A DNA stretch of 64,000 nucleotides from Streptomyces griseoviridis (lineage in GTDB: Bacteria > Actinomycetota > Actinomycetes > Streptomycetales > Streptomycetaceae), in contig BMSM01000032.1 of NCBI GenBank assembly GCA_014649155.1, forward strand, positions 1 to 64,000, given 5' to 3'. Position numbers and translations under genes: made by a program. Position 1 is the first letter of the stretch. Every line of letters begins with the position of its first letter. Below the pieces are notes generated by a model, which did no database searches, was not told where the DNA came from, and saw only the letters and a list, made by a program, of their open reading frames with translations. Shown piece after piece: positions 26,543 through 34,439 of this stretch.

Positions 26543-27296
26543 CACCGCCCACCCGGCGGGTCAGCTCCCGCGCCGTCTGCGCCACCTGGCCCGCGATCCG
26601 GTCGCGTTCGGCCGCGTCGGCCGCGTCGCCGGGGAAGGTGACGGAGACACCGGCGATCGGGTGGGCGTGGTGGTCCAGCACGGGCGCGGCCACGGAGGAG
26701 AGGCCGGGGGTGATCTCGCCCTCCTCCGTCGCACAGCCCCGGCGCCGCGCCTCGGCCAGCAGCCCGCGCAGCGCGGTCAGCGACGCGGGACCGACGCCGT
26801 GCCGCAGCACGAACGCCGACCGGTCCGGGAAGATCGCCCGTACCTGCGCGGCGGGCAGCAGCGCCAGCACCGCCCGGCCGCTGGCGGTCAGGTGGGCCGG
26901 CAGCCGCACCCCGACCTCGCTGACGAGCGGCGCCCGGCCGGGGGCCCGCTCCTCGATGACGTAGATGACCTCGCGGCCGTGCAGCACGGCGAGGTTCGCG
27001 TTGTACCCGGTGCGGTCGACGAGCGCGGCCAGCGGTGCCCGCGCCAGCCGCTGGAGGGGGGCCTGGCGCTGGTAGCCGGAGGCGAGTTCGAAGGCGCTGA
27101 CGCCGAGGCCGTAACGCCGCTCCTCCGGCAGATGGACCACGAAACCGTCCGCCGCGAGGGTGTCGAGCAGGTGGTACGTCGTCGAGCGCGGCAGGCCCAC
27201 GTCGCGGCTGATGGCGGCGGCGGGGACGGGAGCCGCCTGCCGCGCCAGATAGCGCAGCACGGCGAGGACCTGCGCGGCGGCCGGGACGATACCCAT
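26529..27296 (-). CDS. IclR family regulator, probable histidine-utilisation repressor
   Basis: A 255-residue regulator with the IclR winged helix (QVLAVLRYLARQAAPVPAAA, ISRDVGLPRSTTYHLLDTLA) and effector domain (LPAHLTASGRAVLALLP, GGVTPG end). The ATG at 27296 is taken because it keeps the intergenic operator free. It is divergent from hutH, with a two-site perfect repeat between them, so it most likely controls histidine ammonia-lyase and itself. Histidine or urocanate is the likely ligand, by inference. Confidence 0.87.
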   Translation of the reverse strand: MGIVPAAAQVLAVLRYLARQAAPVPAAAISRDVGLPRSTTYHLLDTLAADGFVVHLPEERRYGLGVSAFELASGYQRQAPLQRLARAPLAALVDRTGYNANLAVLHGREVIYVIEERAPGRAPLVSEVGVRLPAHLTASGRAVLALLPAAQVRAIFPDRSAFVLRHGVGPASLTALRGLLAEARRRGCATEEGEITPGLSSVAAPVLDHHAHPIAGVSVTFPGDAADAAERDRIAGQVAQTARELTRRVGGVTPG

Positions 27297-27332
27297 GGGA
27301 CGAGAGTAGACCAGCGGTGCCGACCTCTCCCT

Positions 27333-27379
27333 GTCTGGTATCCCAGACAGTCGACCGCGGAACATCTGGGATACCAGAC
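27333..27379. promoter_or_regulatory. double IclR operator between iclR and hutH
   Basis: GTCTGGTATCCCAGA at 27333-27347 and TCTGGGATACCAGAC at 27365-27379 are exact inverted copies, separated by 17 bp. Each arm is itself a palindrome (TCTGG-N4-CCAGA), so two dimers could bind. The pair lies 37 bp from the iclR start and 55 bp from hutH. This is a strong two-site operator for divergent control. Confidence 0.75.
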
Positions 27380-27434
27380 ACCGACGGCGTCACTCCCCTC
27401 GCGGACCCGCACCTGCCCGCGGCTTCATTGATCC

Positions 27435-28970
27435 ATGACCGTTGTTGTTGGTGTCGGCCCGCTCTCCGCCGACGAAGTCGTGTCCGTCGCCCGTCTCGGC
27501 ACCCCGGTGGCCCTCGCCCCCGACGCGCTGGCGGAGATCGCCCGCAGCCGCGAGGTCGTCCGGGCCCTCGCCGACGACGCCAAGCCCCACTACGGCGTCT
27601 CGACCGGCTTCGGCGCGCTGGCCACCCGCCACATCCCCACCGAACTCCGCGCCCAGCTCCAGCGCAGCCTGGTGCGCTCGCACGCGGCGGGCTCGGGACC
27701 CGAGGTCGAGCGCGAGGTCGTCCGCGCGCTGATGCTGCTGCGGCTCTCCACGCTGGCCACGGGCCGCACTGGCGTACGGACGGAGACCGCGCAGGCGTAC
27801 GCCGCGCTGCTGAACGCCGGCATCACCCCGGTCGTCCACGAGTACGGCTCGCTCGGCTGCTCCGGTGACCTCGCCCCCCTCGCGCACTGCGCGCTCGCCG
27901 TCATGGGCGAGGGCGAGGTCCGCACCGCCGACGGGGTGCGCAAGCCCGCCGCCGAGGCGCTCGCCGAGGCGGGCATCGTCCCGGTCGCGCTGGAGGAGAA
28001 GGAGGGCCTCGCCCTCATCAACGGCACCGACGGCATGCTCGGCATGCTCGTCCTGGCCGCCCACGACCTGCGCCGCCTGCTCCGCACGGCCGACATCGCC
28101 GCCGCGATGAGCGTCGAGGGCCAGCTCGGCACCGCCGCCGTGTTCGCCGCCGACCTCCAGGCGCTGCGCCCGCACCCGGGGCAGGCGGACAGCGCCGGCA
28201 ACCTGCGCTCCCTGCTCGCCGGCTCGGACATCGTCGCCAGCCACGCCGGCCCGGACTGCGTCTATGTGCAGGACGCCTACTCGCTGCGCTGCACCCCGCA
28301 GGTGCACGGCACGGCCCGCGACACCCTCGCCCACGCCGAGCTGGTGGCCTCCCGGGAGCTGGCGAGCGCCGTGGACAACCCCGTCGTCACCCTTGACGGC
28401 CGGGTGGAGAGCAACGGCAACTTCCACGGCGCCCCGGTCGCCGCCGTGCTCGACTTCCTGGCCATCTCGGTCGCCGACGTCGCCTCGATCTCCGAGCGCC
28501 GCACGGACCGCTTCCTCGACCCCGCCCGCAACCGCGGACTCAACGCCTTCCTCGCCGACGACCCCGGTGTCGACTCCGGGCACATGATCGCGCAGTACAC
28601 GCAGGCCGCGATCGTCTCCGAGCTGAAGCGGCTCGCCGCCCCCGCCTCCGTCGACTCGATCCCCTCCAGCGCGATGCAGGAGGACCACGTGTCGATGGGC
28701 TGGTCGGCCGCCCGCAAGCTGCGCCGCGCCCTCGACGGCCTGGGCCGGGTCCTCGCGGTGGAGCTGTGCACCGCCGCCCGCGCCCTCGACCTGCGCGCCC
28801 CGCTGACCCCGGGGCCGGCCACGGCGGCGGTGCGCGACGGGCTGCGCGAGACGGTCCCCGGCCCCGGCACGGACCGCTGGCTCGCCCCCGAGATCGAGGA
28901 GAGCGTGCGGTACGTCGTCTCCGGCCGCGCCCTGGCCGCCGCCGAGTCGGCCGCCGGCCCGCTGCGCTGA
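27435..28970 (+). CDS. hutH: histidine ammonia-lyase
   Basis: A 511-residue MIO-type ammonia-lyase. It deaminates L-histidine to trans-urocanate, the first step of histidine catabolism. The catalytic Tyr lies in HYGVSTGFGAL (residue 53). The MIO-forming triad is at residues 142-144 within GSLGCSGDLAPLAH, with Cys in place of the usual Ala. As far as I recall this is typical of Streptomyces histidases. Further blocks are ALINGTDGM and NPVVTLDGRVESNGNFHG. The length is normal. No other hut genes lie nearby. Confidence 0.95.
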   Translation: MTVVVGVGPLSADEVVSVARLGTPVALAPDALAEIARSREVVRALADDAKPHYGVSTGFGALATRHIPTELRAQLQRSLVRSHAAGSGPEVEREVVRALMLLRLSTLATGRTGVRTETAQAYAALLNAGITPVVHEYGSLGCSGDLAPLAHCALAVMGEGEVRTADGVRKPAAEALAEAGIVPVALEEKEGLALINGTDGMLGMLVLAAHDLRRLLRTADIAAAMSVEGQLGTAAVFAADLQALRPHPGQADSAGNLRSLLAGSDIVASHAGPDCVYVQDAYSLRCTPQVHGTARDTLAHAELVASRELASAVDNPVVTLDGRVESNGNFHGAPVAAVLDFLAISVADVASISERRTDRFLDPARNRGLNAFLADDPGVDSGHMIAQYTQAAIVSELKRLAAPASVDSIPSSAMQEDHVSMGWSAARKLRRALDGLGRVLAVELCTAARALDLRAPLTPGPATAAVRDGLRETVPGPGTDRWLAPEIEESVRYVVSGRALAAAESAAGPLR

Positions 28971-28978
28971 CCCCTCGC

Positions 28979-29000
28979 GGGGGCCGCTCGGCCGGCCCCC
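28979..29000 (+). terminator. hairpin terminator after hutH
   Basis: GGGGGCCG and CGGCCCCC form an 8-bp perfect stem around a 6-base loop, 8 bp after the hutH stop. There is no T-run, as is common in Streptomyces. It also lies at the 3' end of the convergent DJ-1 pseudogene. Confidence 0.55.
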
Positions 29001-29003
29001 GCG

Positions 29004-29565
29004 TCACACGCCCCGCGTGCGGACCAGTTCCACGAGGGCGGAAGGGCACGATGTCGGTGAGGGCGACGCCGTCCTCCTCGGAGTTGGCGAACCCGGTGAC
29101 GTCCCGGCCCCGGACGAGGGGCGTGCCGTCCTCGTTCACGGCGTGGCGCAGGACGCCGGGGGCGTGGCAGACCAGGGCGAGCGGCTTGCCCGCGCGCAGG
29201 GTGGACTCGATGAGCCGGACGGAGTCGGCGTCCTCGGCGAGGTCCCAGAGCGGGCCGTGGCCGCCGGGGTAGAAGACCGTGTCGAAGTCGTCGGCGGAGA
29301 CGCCGTCGAGGCGGACGGTGTGGGCGAGGGCGGCCACGGCCTCCTGGTCGGCCTCGAAGCGGCGGGTCTCCTCGGTCTGGAAGCCGGGTTCGTTGCTCTT
29401 GGGGTCCAGCGGGGGACGGCCGCCCTCGGGGGAGGCCAGGGTGATGTCCCAGCCGGCCTCCTTGAAGCGGTAGTAGGGAGCGGCCAGTTCCTCCAGCCAG
29501 AAGCCGGTCTTCCGGCCGGTGTCGCCGAGCCGGTCGTGCGAGGTGAGGACGATGAGGACCTTCAT
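29004..29565 (-). pseudogene. type 1 glutamine amidotransferase-like (DJ-1/PfpI) protein, C-terminally lost
   Basis: Reading from 29565, MKVLIVLTSHDRLG, KSNEPGFQTEETRRF, VFYPGGHGPLWDL and the nucleophile elbow LVCHAPGVLRH match Hsp31/DJ-1-type proteins. The match stops at VALTDIVPF (29041), where about 55 C-terminal residues are missing. In frame, the reading runs on as Arg-rich sequence into DNA antisense to hutH (stop at 28540). A shift of one base would stop at 29004-29006. Deletion next to hutH is likely. A TetR-type site lies 25 bp upstream of the start. Confidence 0.65.
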
Positions 29566-29589
29566 GGTGGTGTCCTTCCGGTGAGCCAG

Positions 29590-29604
29590 TAGACCGGTCG
29601 TCTC
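29590..29604. promoter_or_regulatory. TetR operator copy upstream of the DJ-1 gene
   Basis: TAGACCGGTCGTCTC is a 14/15 copy of the palindrome found upstream of the TetR gene (30277). It lies 25 bp before the DJ-1 gene start, which indicates shared control by the neighbouring TetR protein. Confidence 0.65.
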
Positions 29605-29661
29605 TGGCTGGGTGGGCGGAAGCCCGAGCCGTGGGTCACGGCCGGGCGGGAACTGCCGGAC

Positions 29662-30255
29662 TCAGAGGTGGAGCAGGTGCCGGGTCACGGTCAGGGCGGT
29701 GTCGAGCGGTGCCGGACCGCGGTGGATCTTGGCCATGACGCTTGCGCCGAGCCACATGTCGTACAGGGCCTGCGCGGTGCCGCGGGGATCGCCGTCCACC
29801 GTGATCGAACCGTCGGCGAGGCCGCCGGTGATGGCGCGCTCGAGCCGGTCGACTATGGCGTCGGTGCCCGTCTTCATGGCCAGCCGCATCGGCTCCGACA
29901 GGTCGGCCACCTCGGCGCCGAGCTTCACGGCGAGGCACTTTCCCTGGCACTCGTCGACGCTCTGCGTCTCCCGCCACTGCCGCCAGTAGGCCATGAGCCG
30001 CTCGGCGGCCGGTGTGCCGGGCCGCGCCAGGAGCCGGTCCATGTCGGAGACGTACTCGTCGAAGTACCGCTTCAGCAGGGCCTCGCCGAAGGCGTCCTTG
30101 GAGGCGAAGTAGTGGTAGAAGGACCCCTTCGGTACGCCGGCCTCCGCGAGCACCTCGTTGATGCCCACCCCGGAGTAGCCCTTGCGGGCCATGATCCGCT
30201 GAGCGGCGTCGAGGATGCCGCGACGGGTGGCGGCGCTGCGCGTGGTGGTGGGCAT
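29662..30255 (-). CDS. TetR/AcrR family regulator
   Basis: A 197-residue regulator. The helix-turn-helix is at residues 10-55 (RGILDAAQRIMARKGYSGVG, INEVLAEAGVPKGSFYHYFA), then a C-terminal domain of the LmrA/QacR-like type (VDECQGKCLAVKLGAEVADL) with Cys residues. Related proteins sense electrophiles or drugs and control oxidoreductase or DJ-1-type genes. Its operator TAGACCGGTCGTCTA occurs upstream of itself and of the adjacent DJ-1 gene. Because its target is now truncated, the circuit may be broken here. Confidence 0.88.
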   Translation of the reverse strand: MPTTTRSAATRRGILDAAQRIMARKGYSGVGINEVLAEAGVPKGSFYHYFASKDAFGEALLKRYFDEYVSDMDRLLARPGTPAAERLMAYWRQWRETQSVDECQGKCLAVKLGAEVADLSEPMRLAMKTGTDAIVDRLERAITGGLADGSITVDGDPRGTAQALYDMWLGASVMAKIHRGPAPLDTALTVTRHLLHL

Positions 30256-30276
30256 GACGGAAACGTAGCACGGGAT

Positions 30277-30291
30277 TAGACCGGTCGTCTA
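30277..30291. promoter_or_regulatory. TetR operator upstream of its own gene
   Basis: TAGACCGGTCGTCTA is a 15-bp near-palindrome (TAGAC-N5-GTCTA) 21 bp upstream of the TetR start. It is nearly identical to the site at 29590. The position suits autorepression. Confidence 0.7.
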
Positions 30292-30325
30292 GTAACCGCT
30301 GGCCGCCGGGGCTTCCGGCGTGCCC

Positions 30326-30456
30326 TCTCCTCGCCCTCCTCGCCGCCGGTGAACTGCGCCCCCAGGTCGCCGCGCGCGTCCCGCTCACCGAGGTCGCCGA
30401 AGCCGTACGGCTGGCGGAGTCCGGCGCGGTGGTCGGCAAGGTCGTCCTCTGCCGTA
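30326..30456 (+). pseudogene. quinone oxidoreductase / zinc-type dehydrogenase, C-terminal remnant
   Basis: About 40 codons give LLALLAAGELRPQVAARVPL and TEVAEAVRLAESGAVVGKVV. This is the standard C-terminal segment of medium-chain NADPH:quinone oxidoreductases (L-x-P-x-V-x-x-x-x-P-L-x-x-x-x-E-A...G-K-x-V-L). Nothing of the preceding 280 residues is present and the stop codon is lost. It is a deletion relic beside the NACHT remnant. Confidence 0.55.
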
Positions 30457-30589
30457 GACCGGCGAGCCCGTGCCGGACGCACGGCAGTGGCCGTCCCTCT
30501 CGCCCGTGCCGGACACACGCGACCGCCGCCCCTCTCCTCCGGCAGGAGGGCGGCGGCGGCCACGCGCACCGGGCCCGGCCCCTACGGCC

Positions 30590-31161
30590 GCGGCTCCGAC
30601 CGCCGGGACGCGAACGCCGTCGGTACGCGAACGCCGTCGGTACGCAGGCGTCCAGCAGGTGTTCCTCGAACCGCTCCGCCGTGCGGAAGCGGCGGGGTCG
30701 GCCAGCTCGGCCGGGTCGCGGGCGGGGTCCTCGTACACCGTGCGCGCCAGGGTCACCGCCGGCGGCGAGCGCAGGGCCCGCGCCGGCCGGGCCGGCGGCG
30801 CCTCCGGCACCCGTGCCCAGGCACCGCCGCGCCCCGTGGCGCGCGTCAGGTACGCGCGTACGGCGGCGAGGTCCAGCGACCGCAGCCGTACCGCACGGGC
30901 GCCGGGCAGCACGCCGCCCCGCCGCACCGCGTCCGCCCAGGCGGCGGTGCGGCAGGTGAGCAGGCCGGAGTCGAGTTCGCGGGTGAGGGCGTGCAGCGCG
31001 GCCGGGCGCGCGGCCGGCGGGAGTTCGTCGAAGCCGTCGAGCACGGGCAGGACCGGACCGGCGTCCAGCGACTCCCGGGCGGGCGTACGGCCGGCCTCCG
31101 TCGCGGCGGCCGGTGAACCGCAGTTGGCGGCCAGCCAGCCGCGTCCCGTCCGGCACCCCAC
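30590..31161 (-). pseudogene. NACHT-type NTPase remnant
   Basis: The minus-strand reading holds the Walker B region GPVLPVLDGFDELPPAARPA, then LTRELDSGLLTCRTAAW, ALRSPPAVTLARTVYEDPAR and, after a frame change, RFRTAERFEEHLLDACVP. This order is typical of NACHT/STAND NTPases used in actinobacterial signalling or phage defence. The Walker A half upstream and the sensor domain downstream are missing, and at least one frameshift occurs. The gene is dead. Confidence 0.55.
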
Positions 31162-31164
31162 CCG

Positions 31165-31935
31165 TCACCGCTTGAAGTCCCGCTCCTCCAGCCGTGTCTG
31201 CACGGTCCGCCCGCTCTCCCAGGAGTTGGCGCCCGGCGCCACGTCCGGCATCGGGATGCCGGCGCGCTGCTCCCGCTTGCGGGACGAGGACACGCCGAGC
31301 CGCCGGTCGCGGTCCTCGACCAGCGCCTCGTCGATCTGCCCGTCCTCGGTGAGGCCCATCATCAGCTGCGGGATGCCGTAGGGGAAGTCGTCACGGTCGT
31401 ACTGCCAGGTGTGGAAGGTCTTCCCGTACGTCGACACCAGGTCGGTGAAGTAGGTGTGCTCGGCCAGGTCGGGGATGCCCGGGGCGGTCAGGGTGCCGGA
31501 CTTCACCTCGTAGTGGTGGCTGTGCCAGAGCCGTTTCTCGTCCTCGGGCAGGGCCCGGAAGCGCTCCTCGCCGATGATGTACTCGATGCCGATGAGCCGC
31601 GCGTCGGGCGCGTTCCGGTCGAAGATCACGCACTGGTGCAGGTCGTGCCGGAGGTGGACGCAGAAATGCGTGGCCTCGACCTGCCGGCCCATGTCGTCGG
31701 CGTACATGTGGAAGCCGTTGAGGTACGTGCTCATCGCGTCGAGCGGGTACTTCGGCTGGAGGGCGGCGGCGGCCAGGTCGAGCGCCCGGTGCTTGAGGGG
31801 GTGCCCCTTGCCGGTCCTGGCGAGGGCCAGTGCCTTGCGGGCGAGCAGCATGCCGCCGGCGGCGACCGCGCCGGCGGCGGCACCGACGGCGATTGGGCCG
31901 GCCGGCTTCCGGGCGGAGCGGTGGGTGAGCTTCAT
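31165..31935 (-). CDS. DUF1264 (oil-body-associated-protein-like) family protein
   Basis: A 256-residue protein. An N-terminal Ala/Gly-rich segment (PIAVGAAAGAVAAGGMLLAR) could be a membrane anchor. The DUF1264 body follows: YLNGFHMYADDMGRQVEATH, HLRHDLHQCVIFD, LIGIEYIIGEERF, WHSHHYEV and FPYGIPQLMMGLT. The family is shared by plants (OBAP) and bacteria and its biochemical role is unknown. The many conserved His residues suggest metal binding. It is divergent from the ssu leader peptide. Confidence 0.82.
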   Translation of the reverse strand: MKLTHRSARKPAGPIAVGAAAGAVAAGGMLLARKALALARTGKGHPLKHRALDLAAAALQPKYPLDAMSTYLNGFHMYADDMGRQVEATHFCVHLRHDLHQCVIFDRNAPDARLIGIEYIIGEERFRALPEDEKRLWHSHHYEVKSGTLTAPGIPDLAEHTYFTDLVSTYGKTFHTWQYDRDDFPYGIPQLMMGLTEDGQIDEALVEDRDRRLGVSSSRKREQRAGIPMPDVAPGANSWESGRTVQTRLEERDFKR

Positions 31936-32067
31936 GGGCTCCGGGTCACCGGGCCTCGCGTTCCGAAACAGCGGCCCCCGGCGGCCGTCGCATCCCGTGG
32001 TCCGGGATGCGAGAACGGCCGGGTTCTCCTTGACGGCCCCGGCCGGGCGCTGTCAGCATCGAACCAT

Positions 32068-32151
32068 GACCATGCGACTGGACCTCACGCGGCGACGCCA
32101 TGTCGACCTCGCGCGTGTCTCCAGCGCCGCCTGTCGCTCCGCGGCCTGATC
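32068..32151 (+). CDS. Cys-containing regulatory leader peptide upstream of ssuE
   Basis: A 27-codon frame beginning MTMRLDL with the core RRRHVDLARVSSAACR and ending SAA. This is the pattern of the actinobacterial leader peptides found before sulfur-assimilation genes, with a single Cys codon (TGT) near the end. It lies 197 bp upstream of ssuE. The expected role is a cysteine sensor: ribosome progress at the Cys codon changes folding or transcription of the downstream mRNA. No classical terminator/antiterminator pair was worked out here, so the mechanism is inferred from the family. Confidence 0.7.
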
Positions 32152-32348
32152 CCCGTATCCGCCGCCCCTTCTCCCGCGTCCCGCCCGTAGCCGCCCGGCC
32201 GTGTGCCGGCCCGTGTCCGGGCGCGCGGTGACGTCCCGTCGTTCCGCGACAGGGGTTCTCGTGTCCGTCCCGGACGGGTCCGCCACCGTGCCGGTCCGGC
32301 CCCCGGACCCTCCCCGCCCGTCTCCCTCCCCCTTCGGAAGAGGACCTC

Positions 32349-32903
32349 ATGGCCACCGTCCTGTCCGTCTCCGGCAGCCCCTCCGCCACCTCCCGCACCC
32401 AGCGCCTGCTGCGCCACCTGGACCGGCGGCTCCTCGCCCAGGGCCACCGGGTGATACCGCTCGACGTCCGTACGATTCCCGCCGAGGCACTGCTCGGCGC
32501 GGACTTCCGGCACCCGGCGATCGTCGAGGCGACGGAGCTGTTCGCCCGCGCCGACGGCGTGGTCGTGGGCACCCCGGTCTACAAGGCCGCGTACTCCGGT
32601 GTGCTGAAGGCGCTCCTGGACCTGCTGCCGCAGTACGCCCTCACCGGGAAGACCGTGCTGCCGCTGGCCACCGGGGGCAGCACCGCGCACGTCCTCGCCC
32701 TCGACTACGCGCTGCGGCCCGTCCTGAACTCGATGGGCGCCGCGCACATCGTCCAGGGCTGGTTCACCCTCGACAAGGAACTGACGGTGCGTGAGGACGG
32801 CTCCCTCACCGTCGCGCCGGCCGCCGACGAGGCGCTCGGCCAGGTCGTCGACCAGTTCTCGGCCGCGCTCGGCCGGACCCCGCTGCTGGCCGCCGCGGGC
32901 TGA
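32349..32903 (+). CDS. ssuE: NADPH-dependent FMN reductase of sulfonate utilisation
   Basis: A 184-residue flavodoxin-like reductase. It has VLSVSGSPSATSRTQRLLRH at the N-terminus (FMN phosphate loop), GVVVGTPVYKAAYSGVLKAL and TVLPLATGGSTAHVLALDYA, as in SsuE. It supplies FMNH2 to the monooxygenase SsuD. GGAAGAGGA lies a few bases before the ATG. It is the first structural gene after the Cys leader peptide. The SfnB remnant and ssuD follow. Confidence 0.92.
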   Translation: MATVLSVSGSPSATSRTQRLLRHLDRRLLAQGHRVIPLDVRTIPAEALLGADFRHPAIVEATELFARADGVVVGTPVYKAAYSGVLKALLDLLPQYALTGKTVLPLATGGSTAHVLALDYALRPVLNSMGAAHIVQGWFTLDKELTVREDGSLTVAPAADEALGQVVDQFSAALGRTPLLAAAG

Positions 32904-32908
32904 CCGGG

Positions 32909-33205
32909 ATGCCCGCCGGGCGCCCGGCCGCGGCCCGCTCCCGCCTCACCGACGGCACGGCCGCCGAGGTGTCCGTCGCGCCGGCCGCCGCCGATGCGCG
33001 GGCGGCGCGGGCGGCCGGGGAGGTGTCCAGCGCCCGGTTCGAGGTGGCGGGCACCCGGTCCGCCCTCGCCTCCCCCGACCCGCACCGGCACGGGCGCGAC
33101 GCCCCCGCCCCGCACGCCCCGGCCCGTCGGCAGATCCAGCACCTCGGCCGGTACGTCCTCGACGGCACCCGGCCGCCCCGCCACGGCCTGCTCCAGCCCT
33201 CCAGC
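32909..33205 (+). pseudogene. SfnB/DszC-type sulfur-acquisition monooxygenase, C-terminal remnant
   Basis: The frame gives AARAAGEVSSARFEVAGTRS, ALASPDPHRHGRDAPAPHAP and RQIQHLGRYVLDGTRPPRHG. This matches the last ~95 residues of acyl-CoA-dehydrogenase-like FMNH2-dependent monooxygenases (SfnB, DszC), which end L-x-R-H-x-R-x-A-R-x-H-T...GxYxLxGTxPPRHG. The usual Trp and Asp residues are altered (GRDAPAPH for RNARTH), showing decay. The N-terminal three quarters are missing. It sits between ssuE and ssuD, consistent with a sulfur operon that lost a gene. Confidence 0.6.
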
Positions 33206-33227
33206 CGCACCTTCCGGGAGACCCGCC

Positions 33228-34394
33228 ATGCCCGCCCTCACGTTCCACTGGTTCCTGCCCACGACCGGTGACAGCCGGCACGTCGTGGGCGGCGGTCACG
33301 GGGCCGCCCCCGGTTCCGCCGCCGGGGACCGCCCGGCCTCGGTCGAGTACCTCGGCCAGATCGCCCGCACCGCCGAGCAGCTCGGCTTCGTCGGGGCGCT
33401 GACCCCGACCGGCGCCTGGTGCGAGGACGCCTGGCTGACCACGGCGATGCTCACCCAGGTCACCGAGCGGCTGAAGTTCCTCGTCGCCTTCCGCCCCGGC
33501 CAGATCGGCCCCACCCTGTCGGCGCAGATGGCCGCGACCTACCAGCGCCAGTCGCACGGCCGGCTGCTGCTCAACGTCGTCACCGGCGGCGAGTCCGCCG
33601 AGCAGCGCGCGTACGGCGACTTCCTCGACAAGGACCAGCGGTACGCCCGTACCGGGGAGTTCCTCGACATCGTGCGGCGGCTGTGGACCGGCGAGACGGT
33701 CGACCACCACGGCGCGCACCTGCGGGTCGAGGGCGCCCGGCTGAACCGGCTGCCCGAGCCCGCGCCCCTGATCTACTTCGGCGGCTCCTCGCCCGCGGCC
33801 GTCGAGGTGGCCGCCCGCCACACGGACGTCTACCTCACCTGGGGCGAGCCGCCGCAGCAGGTGAAGCAGAAGATCGACGAGGTACGGTCGCGGGCCGCCG
33901 CGCTGGGCCGCGAGGTGCGGTTCGGCATCCGGCTGCACACCATCAGCCGGGACACCTCGGCGCAGGCGTGGGCCGAGGCCGAGCGGCTGCTGGCGGCGAT
34001 GGACCCCGACCGCGTCAAGGCGGTGCAGGAGGGCCTGGCGACCAGCGAGTCCGAGGGGCAGCGGCGGATGCGCGCGCTGCACCGCGGCGGCGACACCTCG
34101 GACCTGGAGATCCACCCCAACCTGTGGGCCGGCGTCGGCCTGGTCCGCGGCGGCGCCGGCACCGCGCTGGTGGGCAGCCACACCGAGGTCGCCGACCTGA
34201 TCGAGGAGTACCACCGCCTCGGCATCGAGGAGTTCGTGCTGTCCGGGGTGCCGCACCTGGAGGAGGCGTACTGGTTCGGCGAGGGCGTCCTGCCGGTGCT
34301 TCAGCGGCGCGGGCTGTGGGCCCACCCGGCGGCACCGCGCGCCCCGGAGGCGGGCACCGTCCCGTTCGCCGCCCCGGTGGAGGCCCGTCCGTGA
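33228..34394 (+). CDS. ssuD: FMNH2-dependent alkanesulfonate monooxygenase
   Basis: A 388-residue luciferase-like enzyme. It cleaves C1-C14 alkanesulfonates to aldehyde and sulfite using FMNH2 and O2. Blocks typical of SsuD are FHWFLPTTGDSRHVVGGGHG, EQLGFVGALTPTGAWCEDAW, FLVAFRPGQIGPTLSAQMAA, GRLLLNVVTGG and LIYFGGSSPAAVEVAARHTD. The ATG at 33228 has GGGAG 8 bp upstream. The transporter genes ssuABC are not in this unit, so uptake must be encoded elsewhere. Confidence 0.93.
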   Translation: MPALTFHWFLPTTGDSRHVVGGGHGAAPGSAAGDRPASVEYLGQIARTAEQLGFVGALTPTGAWCEDAWLTTAMLTQVTERLKFLVAFRPGQIGPTLSAQMAATYQRQSHGRLLLNVVTGGESAEQRAYGDFLDKDQRYARTGEFLDIVRRLWTGETVDHHGAHLRVEGARLNRLPEPAPLIYFGGSSPAAVEVAARHTDVYLTWGEPPQQVKQKIDEVRSRAAALGREVRFGIRLHTISRDTSAQAWAEAERLLAAMDPDRVKAVQEGLATSESEGQRRMRALHRGGDTSDLEIHPNLWAGVGLVRGGAGTALVGSHTEVADLIEEYHRLGIEEFVLSGVPHLEEAYWFGEGVLPVLQRRGLWAHPAAPRAPEAGTVPFAAPVEARP

Positions 34395-34420
34395 CCGGCT
34401 CCATGGCGAAGATCACCGAG

Positions 34421-34439
34421 TTAGCTTAGCCTTACCTTC
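34421..34439 (+). promoter_or_regulatory. iron box (DmdR/IdeR type) abutting the start codon of the SIP gene
   Basis: TTAGCTTAGCCTTACCTTC matches the actinobacterial iron-box consensus TTAGGTTAGGCTCACCTAA at 14 of 19 positions. It ends directly at the ATG. No ribosome-binding site fits between, so transcription probably starts at or next to the ATG, with the box over the -10 region. DmdR/IdeR with Fe2+ would block transcription. Confidence 0.7.

Noticed and set aside
28540..29041. C-terminal extension of the DJ-1 protein antisense to hutH
   Set aside because: The residues are Arg/Gly-rich shadow sequence and do not match the family. It was treated as read-through of a truncated gene.
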